Source: a virus. From it: a stretch of 64,000 nt of DNA. Of the stretch, positions 43,202 to 52,816 are shown one piece after another. The notes below the pieces were generated by a model, which saw nothing but the letters and a program-made list of their open reading frames with translations, searched no databases and was not told the origin of the DNA. The position numbers were made by a program, and so were the translations under genes. Positions within the stretch are counted from its first letter, which is position 1. Each line of letters begins with the position of its first letter. The stretch covers positions 1-64,000 of the IMG/VR virus record IMGVR_UViG_3300044972_000601. One strand, written 5' to 3'.

Positions 43202-43837
43202 TTAGTAAAGTCCGCCGCCAGTAACAGCAGTACCACGCTTTTGTTGGAATCCAGAAGTGCCAAATCCTGCGCCAGCGCCAATTTGTTGTGCGTTATCATA
43301 TTGAATTGACAAGTCGATTAACATGATATCTGCACTGCCTGTGTAGCTAAGTGCTTGGTAGTTGGTTGATTCTAAGTAGCAACCATACAATTCCCAAGTT
43401 TCGAGTACTGTGATTGCTTCAGCACCATTGCCGCCGTCAAGCATTTCGATACGTGTGATAAACTTGTAATCGCCTGCAGATGTAGCACTTGCCTGCTCAA
43501 AGAAGTCAAACTGTTTTTGATTCTGTTCGCCAACAAGTTTGGTAACTGCGTTGGTGATATCATCACGTAGTTTGATCGCAACAGGTGTAAAAGTTGGCTT
43601 ACCAGCATAATGAATCTTGCTGTTGTAAACTTCGATGGTCTTGTCTTCAAACTTAACGCTTGGGCGTGCCGCATCAGCGACTTGTTTTGTTAATTCAACA
43701 GTACTACCTGATACACCAAAGTTTTCAAATGAAACACGGAATCTGTATTTCATTTTTGGCATTAGTAGACCCTGTGTAGCAGAGCTTTGATTGCTTGCTA
43801 ACGGTACTGTAAATCTTGATAATGATGCAATTGACAT
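43202..43837 (-). CDS. 19: Tail tube protein gp19
   Basis: This 211-residue protein is the myovirus tube subunit: MPKMKYRFRVSFENFGVSGS, ELTKQVADAARPSVKFEDKT, then IEVYNSKIHYAGKPTFTPVA and IKLRDDITNAVTKLVGEQNQ, ending with a Gly-rich tail. The size and segment order fit T4 gp19 (163) with extended ends. Hexamers stack to form the inner tube. It follows the sheath gene in the same transcription unit, 17 bp downstream. Confidence 0.9.
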   Translation of the reverse strand: MSIASLSRFTVPLASNQSSATQGLLMPKMKYRFRVSFENFGVSGSTVELTKQVADAARPSVKFEDKTIEVYNSKIHYAGKPTFTPVAIKLRDDITNAVTKLVGEQNQKQFDFFEQASATSAGDYKFITRIEMLDGGNGAEAITVLETWELYGCYLESTNYQALSYTGSADIMLIDLSIQYDNAQQIGAGAGFGTSGFQQKRGTAVTGGGLY

Positions 43838-43854
43838 TTATGTTCTCCTAATTA

Positions 43855-46800
43855 TTATAGACCTGCTATCTCGCCAGTGTTCTTCAAGCGTAGTGGAATG
43901 TAAATAAATTCAACTGCTTTCACTGGTTCAATTGCAACATCAAGGTATAGTTCGCTGCGATCGATTCTTGCAGGCGTATTATTTGAAGTATCGCACACTA
44001 CCAAGTAGTCGTACAATGCACGTTGTCCTACTAATTCAAGCAATAGACTTTCTGCGGCTTGTTTAATTTCATTACGTGTGATAGTGTCGTTTGGTTCAAA
44101 CACATATGGTTTTGCCAACTGGGCAAACTGTCTACGTAGATAAATCACCAAACGTGCCACGTTAATGCGATCCAATGAGCTCGCAGTTAATTGTCGTGTA
44201 TATTGTCCAAAGTTAACTAGACCAGTGCCTGTGATGAATGTGATTGGGTTCACATGAATGCTTGCTAGCGTATCACGTTGTCCGTTGTTCAATGCAGTTG
44301 CATTAAATTCACCAGTTAGCGGATCAACATAACCCACTGAGCTAACATTAGTAATACCGCCACGGCGTGTTCCTGCTGGAGCAAACCATGGATAAGAGAC
44401 ATTATCGCTTAGAGCAATTGTACGCAACATCATGTGGCTTGGAGGAACAACAATGTTGTTGCCTAACAAGTCTGTGGTATAACCCCATGGATAGAACACA
44501 CCAAGATAAGCATCTGTTGCAATTAATCCGTCATCGCCGTTAACTGTTGCGTTTGCTGTGTTGTTACCCCAGTTGCTTAGTGTAGTAGCATCTGGTGTTA
44601 AACGTGCTGGTGTATCGCCAACCACGAATGCAGTTTGTCCACGGTCGTAGTTTAAGCCAACCAATGCTGTAATTGCTTCAGTATAACCTGGGCAAGCCAT
44701 CAAGTTGAAAATAAGTGATTCTTCATCACGCATGTTTGTGTTGCCGTTGATTTCTGCATTGATTGCAGCAAGTACAACTTGACGTACAGCCTTGCGTCCA
44801 AATGATCCAGCACCATTAACTTGGTTGGCAGCATAGCTAACCCAGCGAGCTGGATAGTAGTCTGTCATCACTTCATCACCAAATCGGATGTTACGTGCAA
44901 GAACATCAACATAAGTTTCTTGATAACGTTTAACGTTAAATCCACTACGACGCAAATTCCATAACAATGTTCCTGATGGATACAATGCAGGATCTGGACA
45001 GTCAAAATCTACAAAATCGCTGCCTAACAAGTCAACTATAGGACTAGCGTCAGGACCTTCACCAGTTGTGTTCCAACGTGCGTCTGCAAATAAAACACCA
45101 TTTTGTGTTGTTTGATCTGCGTTATCAAGTAGTACCCATTTCTTAGTGGTAAAGTTAAATTTATAGATTAATGGGAAGTTTTCTAAATCAGCAGTACTGA
45201 TCCACAAATCTCCGTTTACCAGTGCAGTTCCATCAGACTGTAATGTTGGTCTAGTTGCACTAACAATCGGACCTGTTGGATTACTGCCTGCAATACTGCT
45301 ATAACCCTTCCAAATTGTACCGTTATGCACCATGATATCAACTTCGTCAATCATGGTGTTGTACCACAATGTACCGTCTGTTGGTGTTGATGTAGGTGCA
45401 GTGTCACTTGATGTAATATCAAAAGACTCTGTCCACAAACTTGCAACACCATCTGCAACACCTGTTGGATCTAGGTAGAAATTAGTAGTTGTACCAGCTG
45501 CAAATAGTTGATTTATCGGAGCACCAGTTCCGTCGGTGAATTTAATGTCGCCGCCGTCTGTGTGACTAATAACAATTTGATTAGTAGTAGTTCTTGTGGC
45601 AGTTACTGGAAGACCAGTTAGTTGAGAATGTAACTGATCCAACAATGAATTTACGTTTTGCACAGGATCAGTTCCTGCTGTAAATGTAACAGTGACATTG
45701 GTGTAGGTATTTGATCCTGCACGGCTTACGTCCAATTGGAATGTATTAGTGCCAGCAGTGAAATTACGGGCAGTTGTGATTGCAATCGAAGTTACTATAG
45801 TTGGACCAACTCCTGAACGTGCATAAATTTTAAAATCTGCTTCGTTGGTTGTTTCGGCATCATTTGTTTTTACATAAACAGTACCGATTGCTAGGCCTAG
45901 TCCACCTGTTAATGGATCTAATCCGTTAAGGGCCTGGGCTGCTGTTGGGTATAACGAAACTGCTTGCTCTACAAAGGCACCAGTAGTTGCACTGTATTTT
46001 TTAATAATATAGTCTGCACCTTGATTAGGTTTAGTTGTCTTAACCCAGATTGAACCAGTTGGAGCATTGTCTGCATCGAATGTTGGAACTGAAGTGTGTT
46101 TGCTGATTTGTAATACAGGAGCGATATAAGTAGTTGAAGATAATCCAACTTTTGCTACAGTAGTGCCACTGATCACAATGTCAACACCACTAGAATAAAG
46201 ATTTAAAAATCCGCTAATTGCGGCTGCTTTAACACCACCTGCAGAAATGTTTGCAGCATTGATGGCAGCAGCCAATGCAGTCACTGACTCAACACCAGTT
46301 ACAGTAACACTGTTAATAACAATTTCGTCGCCCACTAGCAGAGTGGGACTAACTATGTTTCCAGTGGCAGCAGGCCAACTTGCTTTCCAAGCACCTGTTC
46401 CAACTTTAACCCATGTTCCTGCGGCTGTGTTTGTTAAAACTTTTTTGTAGTACAATCTATTAAGACTTGTAGTTGCTACCAGTGCATACTCGCCGTTGGC
46501 ACCAACTGAAGTTGCAGGATCTCCGTCTGCAACTGCTCCGACTAGTTGATTAACATCAGTGATGATTGTTGGGTAACGAACATTGTCCGTGCCAAATGTG
46601 CCAGTGTCTGCGTTATATTGGTTGACGCCAAATTTGGTGTCCGCAGTAGCAAACCAGTATGTTCCGTCAGCTGGTGCACCAGTAGGTGCTTCTGCTTTGC
46701 CTGTCAGTTGGTCAAGATCTAAATCTGCACGTACCACATACGCACGATTGCTCACCCCTAAGAAGCTGTATGCAGCCTCTAAACCATACTCATTCTGTTC

Positions 46801-47064
46801 ACCAGCATGGATAGGATTGTTGTTTGAGTCAGTGTAAAATTTGGGTATACCAAATGTATCTGAAAGATCTTTCTGGCTAGTAAGCAAATATATTTTGCCT
46901 GCGTTTGCTGCCAGTGTTCCAGGTGCGGTACCAGTACCTGCACCATTTTGTTTATTTTCTGCGGAAGCAACGACAATTAACGGTACAGTGCCGGGGGCAG
47001 CTGGAGTGTAGAAACTCTCGTCTATTACTGTTACGCTTACGCCTGGTGAACTTAATTGAGCCAT
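43855..47064 (-). CDS. 18: Tail sheath protein gp18, enlarged
   Basis: The 1069-residue sheath starts MAQLSSPGVSVTVIDESFYT, the normal sheath N-terminus, and ends with the normal sheath core (YPWFAPAGTRRGGITNVSSV, then FVFEPND-type KPYVFEPNDTITRNEIKQAA). Between them several hundred extra residues hold repeated W-containing modules (DGTYWFATADTKFGV, GSIWVKTTKP, DGTLWYNTMID, NGDLWISTAD), likely surface domains. T4 gp18 has 659 residues. The ATG at 47064 is preceded by a GGAG site. Confidence 0.92.
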   Translation of the reverse strand: MAQLSSPGVSVTVIDESFYTPAAPGTVPLIVVASAENKQNGAGTGTAPGTLAANAGKIYLLTSQKDLSDTFGIPKFYTDSNNNPIHAGEQNEYGLEAAYSFLGVSNRAYVVRADLDLDQLTGKAEAPTGAPADGTYWFATADTKFGVNQYNADTGTFGTDNVRYPTIITDVNQLVGAVADGDPATSVGANGEYALVATTSLNRLYYKKVLTNTAAGTWVKVGTGAWKASWPAATGNIVSPTLLVGDEIVINSVTVTGVESVTALAAAINAANISAGGVKAAAISGFLNLYSSGVDIVISGTTVAKVGLSSTTYIAPVLQISKHTSVPTFDADNAPTGSIWVKTTKPNQGADYIIKKYSATTGAFVEQAVSLYPTAAQALNGLDPLTGGLGLAIGTVYVKTNDAETTNEADFKIYARSGVGPTIVTSIAITTARNFTAGTNTFQLDVSRAGSNTYTNVTVTFTAGTDPVQNVNSLLDQLHSQLTGLPVTATRTTTNQIVISHTDGGDIKFTDGTGAPINQLFAAGTTTNFYLDPTGVADGVASLWTESFDITSSDTAPTSTPTDGTLWYNTMIDEVDIMVHNGTIWKGYSSIAGSNPTGPIVSATRPTLQSDGTALVNGDLWISTADLENFPLIYKFNFTTKKWVLLDNADQTTQNGVLFADARWNTTGEGPDASPIVDLLGSDFVDFDCPDPALYPSGTLLWNLRRSGFNVKRYQETYVDVLARNIRFGDEVMTDYYPARWVSYAANQVNGAGSFGRKAVRQVVLAAINAEINGNTNMRDEESLIFNLMACPGYTEAITALVGLNYDRGQTAFVVGDTPARLTPDATTLSNWGNNTANATVNGDDGLIATDAYLGVFYPWGYTTDLLGNNIVVPPSHMMLRTIALSDNVSYPWFAPAGTRRGGITNVSSVGYVDPLTGEFNATALNNGQRDTLASIHVNPITFITGTGLVNFGQYTRQLTASSLDRINVARLVIYLRRQFAQLAKPYVFEPNDTITRNEIKQAAESLLLELVGQRALYDYLVVCDTSNNTPARIDRSELYLDVAIEPVKAVEFIYIPLRLKNTGEIAGL

Positions 47065-47096
47065 ATGTTTTATCTCCATGAATACATGTTCTAATG

Positions 47097-47104
47097 TATT
47101 TATA
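47097..47104 (-). promoter_or_regulatory. Late promoter of gp18 (TATAAATA)
   Basis: Exact late consensus, 32 bp upstream of the sheath start, with a GGAG site between. Confidence 0.8.
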
Positions 47105-47165
47105 GGTTTTTTGGTTTTTCTAGCTGATATAGCGTAATGAAATTGACAAAAAAGGCTTGAAAAGG

Positions 47166-47173
47166 TATAAATA
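47166..47173 (+). promoter_or_regulatory. Late promoter of HNH gene (TATAAATA)
   Basis: Exact late consensus, 23 bp before the ATG at 47197. Confidence 0.75.
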
Positions 47174-47196
47174 TTTTCACAAAGGTCTTAAAAGGT

Positions 47197-47916
47197 ATGC
47201 ATCCAGATTTAATAAAAAACAAATATACAAAATGGTACGCTTTGATTATTGCTAATTGTAAAATGCGTGTTAAGCCAACTGTTTATACAGAGTCTCATCA
47301 TATTCTTCCTAGGAGTTTAGGAGGTGCTGATGTTCCTGAAAATTTAGTAATCTTAACTGCAAGGGAGCATTTTGTAGCACACTTGCTATTAGCTAAAATG
47401 TACAGAGGCGATAGTGGAATTAAGATGGCACAGGCTATTAATGCTATGTCTATGCAGGATCGTGACGGAAAACGTACTCGATTAAATTCAAAAAAATATG
47501 CTCTTGCAAAGTCAATAATTAGTAAAATATATCGACAAGCTGGCAAAGAATATAAAAAAGAAAAAACAATACAGGATGAAATCTTATCTGCACATACTGA
47601 TCTAACAAAAGTATTTGATAGGGGATCTTGTAAGATATGCGGAATTCGACCAAAAACTATTAATTATATCAAAGAAGGCAAGACCTTTTATAGATCAACT
47701 TGTACTATTTGTAGTAAAGGAGATACACGAGAACGGGTTCCAGATTGGATGCGGGATGGCTATAAAAAATTAACAAATTGCGAAATATGTAATTTTAAAT
47801 CAAAATTTACAGAACAATTACTTGTAAATAAAGAAAATAAAAAATACAAAACAATCTGTTTAAACTGTCAAGTGGCTATTAAATTGACTCCGCCGAAGTT
47901 AATTCCCGATTTATAA
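47197..47916 (+). CDS. HNH endonuclease (free-standing homing type)
   Basis: This 239-residue protein has an HNH core near the N-terminus: YTESHHILPRSLGGADVPEN followed by LVILTAREHFVAHLLLAKM (His-His, Asn and His). Four Cys pairs further on (CKICGIRP, CTICSKGD, CEICNFKS, CLNCQV) form zinc ribbons. It runs opposite to the surrounding genes, between gp18 and gene 1, and overlaps the 3' end of gene 1. This insertion and AT-rich codon use are typical of a mobile homing endonuclease. Confidence 0.85.
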   Translation: MHPDLIKNKYTKWYALIIANCKMRVKPTVYTESHHILPRSLGGADVPENLVILTAREHFVAHLLLAKMYRGDSGIKMAQAINAMSMQDRDGKRTRLNSKKYALAKSIISKIYRQAGKEYKKEKTIQDEILSAHTDLTKVFDRGSCKICGIRPKTINYIKEGKTFYRSTCTICSKGDTRERVPDWMRDGYKKLTNCEICNFKSKFTEQLLVNKENKKYKTICLNCQVAIKLTPPKLIPDL

Positions 47917-48538
47917 GAGGGTATACTTGGGCGTACAAGTCATCAATGTGTCCATTGTTGTCTAATACAGCATCAAACTCAGTACCAACCCATGCAGTTT
48001 CACTGGCATGAATTCCTAATTCTTCTATTTTAGACTTGCTCAATGCCCAGGTCATGTTGCCTCGGTCACCTTTATTCATGCTGATTGCCGCGTCGTACCA
48101 TTCAGGTTCAGTGCCTCGGAGAACACGTACAACAATGCCGCCAGCATCTTTAATTGACTTAATTTCGTTAGGAAAGCGGCAATCACTGATAACAACATCG
48201 TCTGTACTATTACGTAGCTTGTTTTCTAAACTGGCAATCCAAATATCATCGTGAAATGCTCGACGACATACTTCAGTACCCCAGTATTGTAACACCCAAC
48301 GTGGTGTGAGATTGGGTATATTCAAGCGTTCTGACCACCAAGGATCTACCTGTTCACGCCATTCACGGGCTTGTTTAGTGCGTCCTTCTAACATAGTACG
48401 GTCCCAGCCGAACACTTGTGCCACTGCATCTTTAAGACTATTGGCAAATGATTCTCGACGAAATCCGTGAAAGTTAGTAAGGTAGTCGGCAATAGTATCT
48501 TTGCCAGAACCAATAAAACCGCAAACGCCTATAATCAT
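47879..48538 (-). CDS. 1: Deoxynucleoside monophosphate kinase (gp1)
   Basis: This 219-residue P-loop kinase begins MIIGVCGFIGSGKDTIADYL (Walker A GFIGSGKD). A T4 gp1-like lid and substrate region follow (LEGRTKQAREWREQVDPWWS, LTPRWVLQYWGTEVCRRAFH, DIWIASL) and DDVVISDCRFPNEIKSIKD. It phosphorylates dNMPs to dNDPs, including modified ones in T4 (241 residues). Its last 38 bp overlap the convergent HNH gene. Confidence 0.88.
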   Translation of the reverse strand: MIIGVCGFIGSGKDTIADYLTNFHGFRRESFANSLKDAVAQVFGWDRTMLEGRTKQAREWREQVDPWWSERLNIPNLTPRWVLQYWGTEVCRRAFHDDIWIASLENKLRNSTDDVVISDCRFPNEIKSIKDAGGIVVRVLRGTEPEWYDAAISMNKGDRGNMTWALSKSKIEELGIHASETAWVGTEFDAVLDNNGHIDDLYAQVYPLINRELTSAESI

Positions 48539-48597
48539 AGAGCCCCCTAATAATAGCTCTATTATATAACAGTTTTATTACAAAGTCAATTTATTTG

Positions 48598-49383
48598 TTA
48601 GCCAATAACAAATGCATAGCCTGTACCACCTGCTATGTAAGTTTCCATTTCTTTGTCAAGATCTTTAAGTTCCGCTGTTCCAGCAGTTAATAATGCTGTA
48701 CCGTTTAGTGTGATGGCACTACCTGGCCCTGCAATAGAACCAAACTTACTGCGGGCTTCTCCCAGCATGATTTTACAACTTGCCAGTGTATAGTCTTTGA
48801 GCCATTGTTTGGCATAGATATCCTGTAGCAATACCCAGTCTGGACGATAGTTCTGACTCTTAATTAAAATTTGTTCGCCTTGTGCAAACGGGCGTTGTAA
48901 AATGTTTAGAATATGACTTGTGGGCTTCCAACTAAATTCAATGAACGATCCAAACATTTTACCCACTAGCTTTTGATAGCCAGCAAATAGTTCATATGTT
49001 GCAAGGCCGCCCATCATACTACCCGACATCAAATAGGTATTTGTATAGGCCAAGTTGAATGGTTCAAACAATGTACCACCTGCACCCATACCACTTCTAC
49101 TGCCAATTGCTCTGCGAAATACACTTTGCACATTGATAATTTCGTCGGGCAAGCGATATTCGTTTTGATCCTGTATTAATTCAAGGAAGCTATAACTTTC
49201 CTCCACTGCGTTTGGACTGCGTTGTCGAAAGCGATTTAACGCACGATCAAGTCCAGTTTCATAGTGAATAGGGTCAAGCTCTACTTCAATCATGCCATCG
49301 CCAAGCATGGCACGAACATAGTCAAACACTTTGTTTCGTTCCAATAATGAATTAGATTCTGTTGTTGCTGGTAGATCGTCCAT
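48598..49383 (-). CDS. 13: Neck protein gp13
   Basis: This 261-residue protein contains KVFDYVRAMLGDGMIEVELD, ALNRFRQRSPNAVEESYSFL, NEYRLPDEIINVQSVFRRAI and FEPFNLAYTNTYLMSGSMMG, which I recall from cyanophage gp13 neck proteins. It ends GGTGYAFVIG. gp13 caps the filled head and receives the tail with gp14. T4 gp13 has 309 residues. It is divergent from gp14, with a late promoter for each in the shared gap. Confidence 0.8.
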   Translation of the reverse strand: MDDLPATTESNSLLERNKVFDYVRAMLGDGMIEVELDPIHYETGLDRALNRFRQRSPNAVEESYSFLELIQDQNEYRLPDEIINVQSVFRRAIGSRSGMGAGGTLFEPFNLAYTNTYLMSGSMMGGLATYELFAGYQKLVGKMFGSFIEFSWKPTSHILNILQRPFAQGEQILIKSQNYRPDWVLLQDIYAKQWLKDYTLASCKIMLGEARSKFGSIAGPGSAITLNGTALLTAGTAELKDLDKEMETYIAGGTGYAFVIG

Positions 49384-49411
49384 ATAAGTTCTCCATGTAT
49401 ATTTAGCTGGC

Positions 49412-49419
49412 GATAAATA
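49412..49419 (+). promoter_or_regulatory. Late promoter of gp14 (GATAAATA)
   Basis: One mismatch to TATAAATA, four bases before the ATG at 49424; identical 15-mer GATAAATATCATATG to the minus-strand promoter at 37776. Confidence 0.65.
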
Positions 49420-49423
49420 TCAT

Positions 49424-50827
49424 ATGCCAAGACTATCACTGTATAAACCCGAACGTGGGCAAGATTATAAATTCATGGATCGCCAGATTTCTGAGATGTT
49501 TCAGGTTGGCGGTACAGATGTATACTTGCACAAGTATATGGGTCCAAAATTAAACCCAAACGGTACCGCAGATCAACCTGTAATTGATTCATACAATGTG
49601 GCAAACATACAGGATTTACTGTTTTTAGAAAACCGTGATAGGAAATACGAAGAAGAAATATACCGTATTCGTGGCATTTATAATGTGCAAAATATCGACT
49701 TTAATCTAAGTCAGTTTGGCCTGTTCATTGATAACGATACAATTTACATGACTGTGCATATCAACGATTTTATCAAGTATATCGATCGTAAACCTATCAG
49801 TGGCGATGTGATAGAACTACCGCATTTGAAGGATCAATTTGCACTGAATGATTACGATATTGCCTTGCCACGATATTATGTAATTGAGGATGTGGGCCGT
49901 GCCAGTGAAGGATTTAGCCCAACTTGGTATCCGCATTTGTACAGATTAAAACTTAAGAAAATAACAGATAGCCAGCAGTTTGCTGACATTCTCAACAAAC
50001 CTGCTACAGATGCTAACGGTGATCCAAGTGGTATGACATTGCGTGATTTGCTCAGTACACACAACAAAGAACTGGAAATCAACGATCAAGTTGTTGCACA
50101 AGCAGAAGCAGATGCACCCAAGAGTGGATACGAAACAAGACAGTTTTATACACTTGCAGTTGATTCTACGGGCAAACCAACATTAACAACCGCGGATGAA
50201 ACTGATATATCAGCGGCATCTTCAGTAAGAGCAAGTCAAGTGAATGGTGTTCCGGAGCGTACTGGATATACAGGTTATTTGGTAGGCGACGGTTTTCCAG
50301 TTAACGGATACGAGTTTGGATTTGGAATACAGTTCCCTATGGCACCAGCACAAAATGATTTCTTTTTGCGTACTGATTTTTTACCCAATAGACTGTTTAG
50401 ATTTGATAGTACTAGATGGATCAAAGTTGAAGATGCAGTACGTATGAATATGACTAATAACGACACAAGACGTACTTTTAAGACTAACTTTATTAACAAT
50501 ACTAATCACATGTATACTGATATTGTTGCTACTGATTATGTAAGATTAGAAATTGGAGATACGGTTGTACTTACTAACATTGCGTCCACTGTCACAGCAC
50601 CGTATGTTGTGTTAAAACTTGATACAAACAAATTAGAATATGCACTTGCAGATCATCCAGAGTTAATTTCTATTGCAGGTAGTTTTATACAAATAGCATT
50701 GCCAGTTATTAATCTAACACAAGAAACAATTCCTTACGATGGAGCGTGGACTGTAACGCTATACAATGTACGCGAAGAAGAGAGGCAAAGTCTCTCTAAG
50801 GCACTTAAACCCAAGGCAGATCTATAA
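49424..50827 (+). CDS. 14: Neck protein gp14
   Basis: This 467-residue protein starts MPRLSLYKPERGQDYKFMDR and contains EMFQVGGTDVYLHKYMGPKL, then LFLENRDRKYEEEIYRIRGI and the region FGLFIDNDTIYMTVHINDFI, as in T4-like gp14. T4 gp14 has 256 residues, so the C-terminal half (from about 260) is an extension. It includes FPVNGYEFGFGIQFPMAPAQ with W/F-rich modules. It forms the neck with gp13. The gene is followed by gp15 with a one-base overlap. Confidence 0.85.
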   Translation: MPRLSLYKPERGQDYKFMDRQISEMFQVGGTDVYLHKYMGPKLNPNGTADQPVIDSYNVANIQDLLFLENRDRKYEEEIYRIRGIYNVQNIDFNLSQFGLFIDNDTIYMTVHINDFIKYIDRKPISGDVIELPHLKDQFALNDYDIALPRYYVIEDVGRASEGFSPTWYPHLYRLKLKKITDSQQFADILNKPATDANGDPSGMTLRDLLSTHNKELEINDQVVAQAEADAPKSGYETRQFYTLAVDSTGKPTLTTADETDISAASSVRASQVNGVPERTGYTGYLVGDGFPVNGYEFGFGIQFPMAPAQNDFFLRTDFLPNRLFRFDSTRWIKVEDAVRMNMTNNDTRRTFKTNFINNTNHMYTDIVATDYVRLEIGDTVVLTNIASTVTAPYVVLKLDTNKLEYALADHPELISIAGSFIQIALPVINLTQETIPYDGAWTVTLYNVREEERQSLSKALKPKADL

Positions 50828-52338
50828 TGCAACATTTTTACGATGGTCAAATACGTAGATATCTAACACAAACAATTCGGGTGTTCAGTAATTTTGTAGT
50901 CAAATACAGCGACGGTACACTAGTACGTATTCCGGTTATGTATGGTGATGCTGACAGACAAGTTGCCAGTATCATAAGGCAAAATAGTGAAAACAAAGTT
51001 AATAGTGTTCCTAGAATTTCTGTGTATATCGGCGAATTAAGTTTGGATCGTAATAGACTTAGCGATTCAAGTTTTGTAGGAAAAGTACACTTTAGAGAAC
51101 GTGGAATCCAAGTTGACACAGCAACTGGGAATGACACGTATAATCAAAGCCAGGGCCGTAATTATACTGTTGAACGTGTGATGCCAACTCCATTCAAACT
51201 GACAATGAAAGTAGATATATGGGCCGCCAATACTGACCAGAAATTACAAATCATGGAACAGCTATTGGTGTTGTTTAATCCTAGTTTGGAACTACAAACA
51301 ACTGACAATTACATTGATTGGACCAGTTTAACCACCTTAGAATTAACTGATGTAAAATGGGGCAGTAGAACTGTTCCAGTAGGAACTGATACTCCTATTG
51401 ACATAGCTACACTAACAGTAGTAACTCCAATTTGGATTAGTCCGCCTGCTAAAGTCAAACACCTTGGCGTTATTACCAAAATTATCACAAGTTTTTATCA
51501 AGATTCAAACACAAGCCCAAGTGGATACATAGATGGCCTAGGGCAAGATCTTGCTGGCCCAACAATAACATTATCAACAGAGCTGACAAGAATAACCGAA
51601 ACTACCAGCGGTAACTTTGGAATTCAAGTATACGGTGGCGAAGTTAGATTAATGGCTTCGAGTGAAAATGCAATACCTAAAAACAATCTTTTAGAATTGC
51701 CGGTTAAACAAGGGCCAGCTATCAATTGGCTAGTGCTGTTTGAACAATTTCCTCAGCAGTATGTTGCTGGTTCCAGTAGATTGTTTTTAACGCAGCCCAA
51801 CGGATCAAGTGTCATAGGTACTATATTGATCAACCCATTGGATAATACACTACTTAATGTGTCATGGGATACTGATACACTTACTACCAACACCGGCATA
51901 GATAGTAATGGATACTTGGATACTGATATTGGATACAATTTAGGCGGGTGTCACAGAGCCAGTAGTCCGGGCACGTTCGATGCCATCATGGACCCACTGG
52001 TTACTGGGCCCAGTGATGCAAAATTTGTTTCTCGATACGGTGCATTAGCAGCTGGTCGACGTTATTTAATAATAGAAGATATCGGCAGTGTGATCAATAC
52101 AGACGGTGCCGATGCTTGGAAAAGCACTGCAAATGTTGATTTTGTGGCACATGCCAACGATATTATCGAATGGAGTGGCACAGCATGGCAAGTAATTTTT
52201 AACAGCATTCAAGAAGCAGACACCATGGTATGGCAGACGAATATATACACTGGAGTTCAGTACGCATGGAACGGAGTTTCCTGGGTCAAGAGCTTTGAAG
52301 GTGAATATAAGGCCGGCCAATGGATGATAGAACTATAA
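50827..52338 (+). CDS. 15: Tail sheath stabiliser gp15
   Basis: This 503-residue protein begins MQHFYDGQIRRYLTQTIRVF, continues SNFVVKYSDGTLVRIPVMYG and has VMPTPFKLTMKVDIWAANTD then QKLQIMEQLLVLFNPSLELQ. This sequence order matches T4 gp15 (FRRY ... RVPITYA ... PSPIKMIYELSI ... QILPYF), 272 residues, which closes the tail end and attaches it to the neck. The C-terminal half is an extension with repeated GxxW-type modules (WNGVSWVKSF). It is operonic with gp14. Confidence 0.85.
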   Translation: MQHFYDGQIRRYLTQTIRVFSNFVVKYSDGTLVRIPVMYGDADRQVASIIRQNSENKVNSVPRISVYIGELSLDRNRLSDSSFVGKVHFRERGIQVDTATGNDTYNQSQGRNYTVERVMPTPFKLTMKVDIWAANTDQKLQIMEQLLVLFNPSLELQTTDNYIDWTSLTTLELTDVKWGSRTVPVGTDTPIDIATLTVVTPIWISPPAKVKHLGVITKIITSFYQDSNTSPSGYIDGLGQDLAGPTITLSTELTRITETTSGNFGIQVYGGEVRLMASSENAIPKNNLLELPVKQGPAINWLVLFEQFPQQYVAGSSRLFLTQPNGSSVIGTILINPLDNTLLNVSWDTDTLTTNTGIDSNGYLDTDIGYNLGGCHRASSPGTFDAIMDPLVTGPSDAKFVSRYGALAAGRRYLIIEDIGSVINTDGADAWKSTANVDFVAHANDIIEWSGTAWQVIFNSIQEADTMVWQTNIYTGVQYAWNGVSWVKSFEGEYKAGQWMIEL

Positions 52339-52769
52339 CAGAAAAAATCATATGCAGTGGTGCATTGTTTTGTGCCAAATCAACTCAAAGATTTTTATTA
52401 CTACAAAAAGCACACGGCAAACATGTAGGCACTTGGGGACTAGTGGGCGGTACTAATATATCTGGAGAATCTCCTTGGCAAGGTCTTCAGCGTGAAATTG
52501 AAGAAGAAATAGGAAAAGTTCCTTACATTAATAAAACGCTACCTTTAGAAAAATTCACCAGCAATGACAGTGTGTTTAACTTTCACACGTACTTCTGTGT
52601 TGTGGAAGAAGAATTTATTCCTATTCTAAGTGACGAACACAGTGCCTGGGGCTGGTTCAGCTTGGATCGGCTTCCTAAACCCGTACACCGAGGACTCGAT
52701 TTAAGTCTGCGTAATCGAGTCATTCAAACCAAAATACAAACTGTGATAGATTTAATAGATAACTTATAA
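52320..52769 (+). CDS. NUDIX hydrolase
   Basis: This 149-residue protein has the Nudix box GGTNISGESPWQGLQREIEE followed by EIG (pattern G-x5-E-x7-REUxEExGU) at about residues 42-64. It would hydrolyse a nucleoside diphosphate linked to another group, such as dNTPs, nucleotide sugars or capped RNA. It overlaps the gp15 end by 19 bp and is the last gene of the plus-strand unit. Cyanophage relatives carry similar enzymes. Confidence 0.85.
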   Translation: MDDRTITEKIICSGALFCAKSTQRFLLLQKAHGKHVGTWGLVGGTNISGESPWQGLQREIEEEIGKVPYINKTLPLEKFTSNDSVFNFHTYFCVVEEEFIPILSDEHSAWGWFSLDRLPKPVHRGLDLSLRNRVIQTKIQTVIDLIDNL

Positions 52770-52772
52770 AAC

Positions 52773-52799
52773 AAAAAAGCCGCATCAAGCGGCTTTTTT
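52773..52799. terminator. Bidirectional terminator
   Basis: AAAAAAGCCGC, loop ATCAA, GCGGCTTTTTT between convergent genes at 52769 and 52817; it serves both strands. Confidence 0.9.
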
Positions 52800-52816
52800 G
52801 TTGGGTACTGTTTGAA

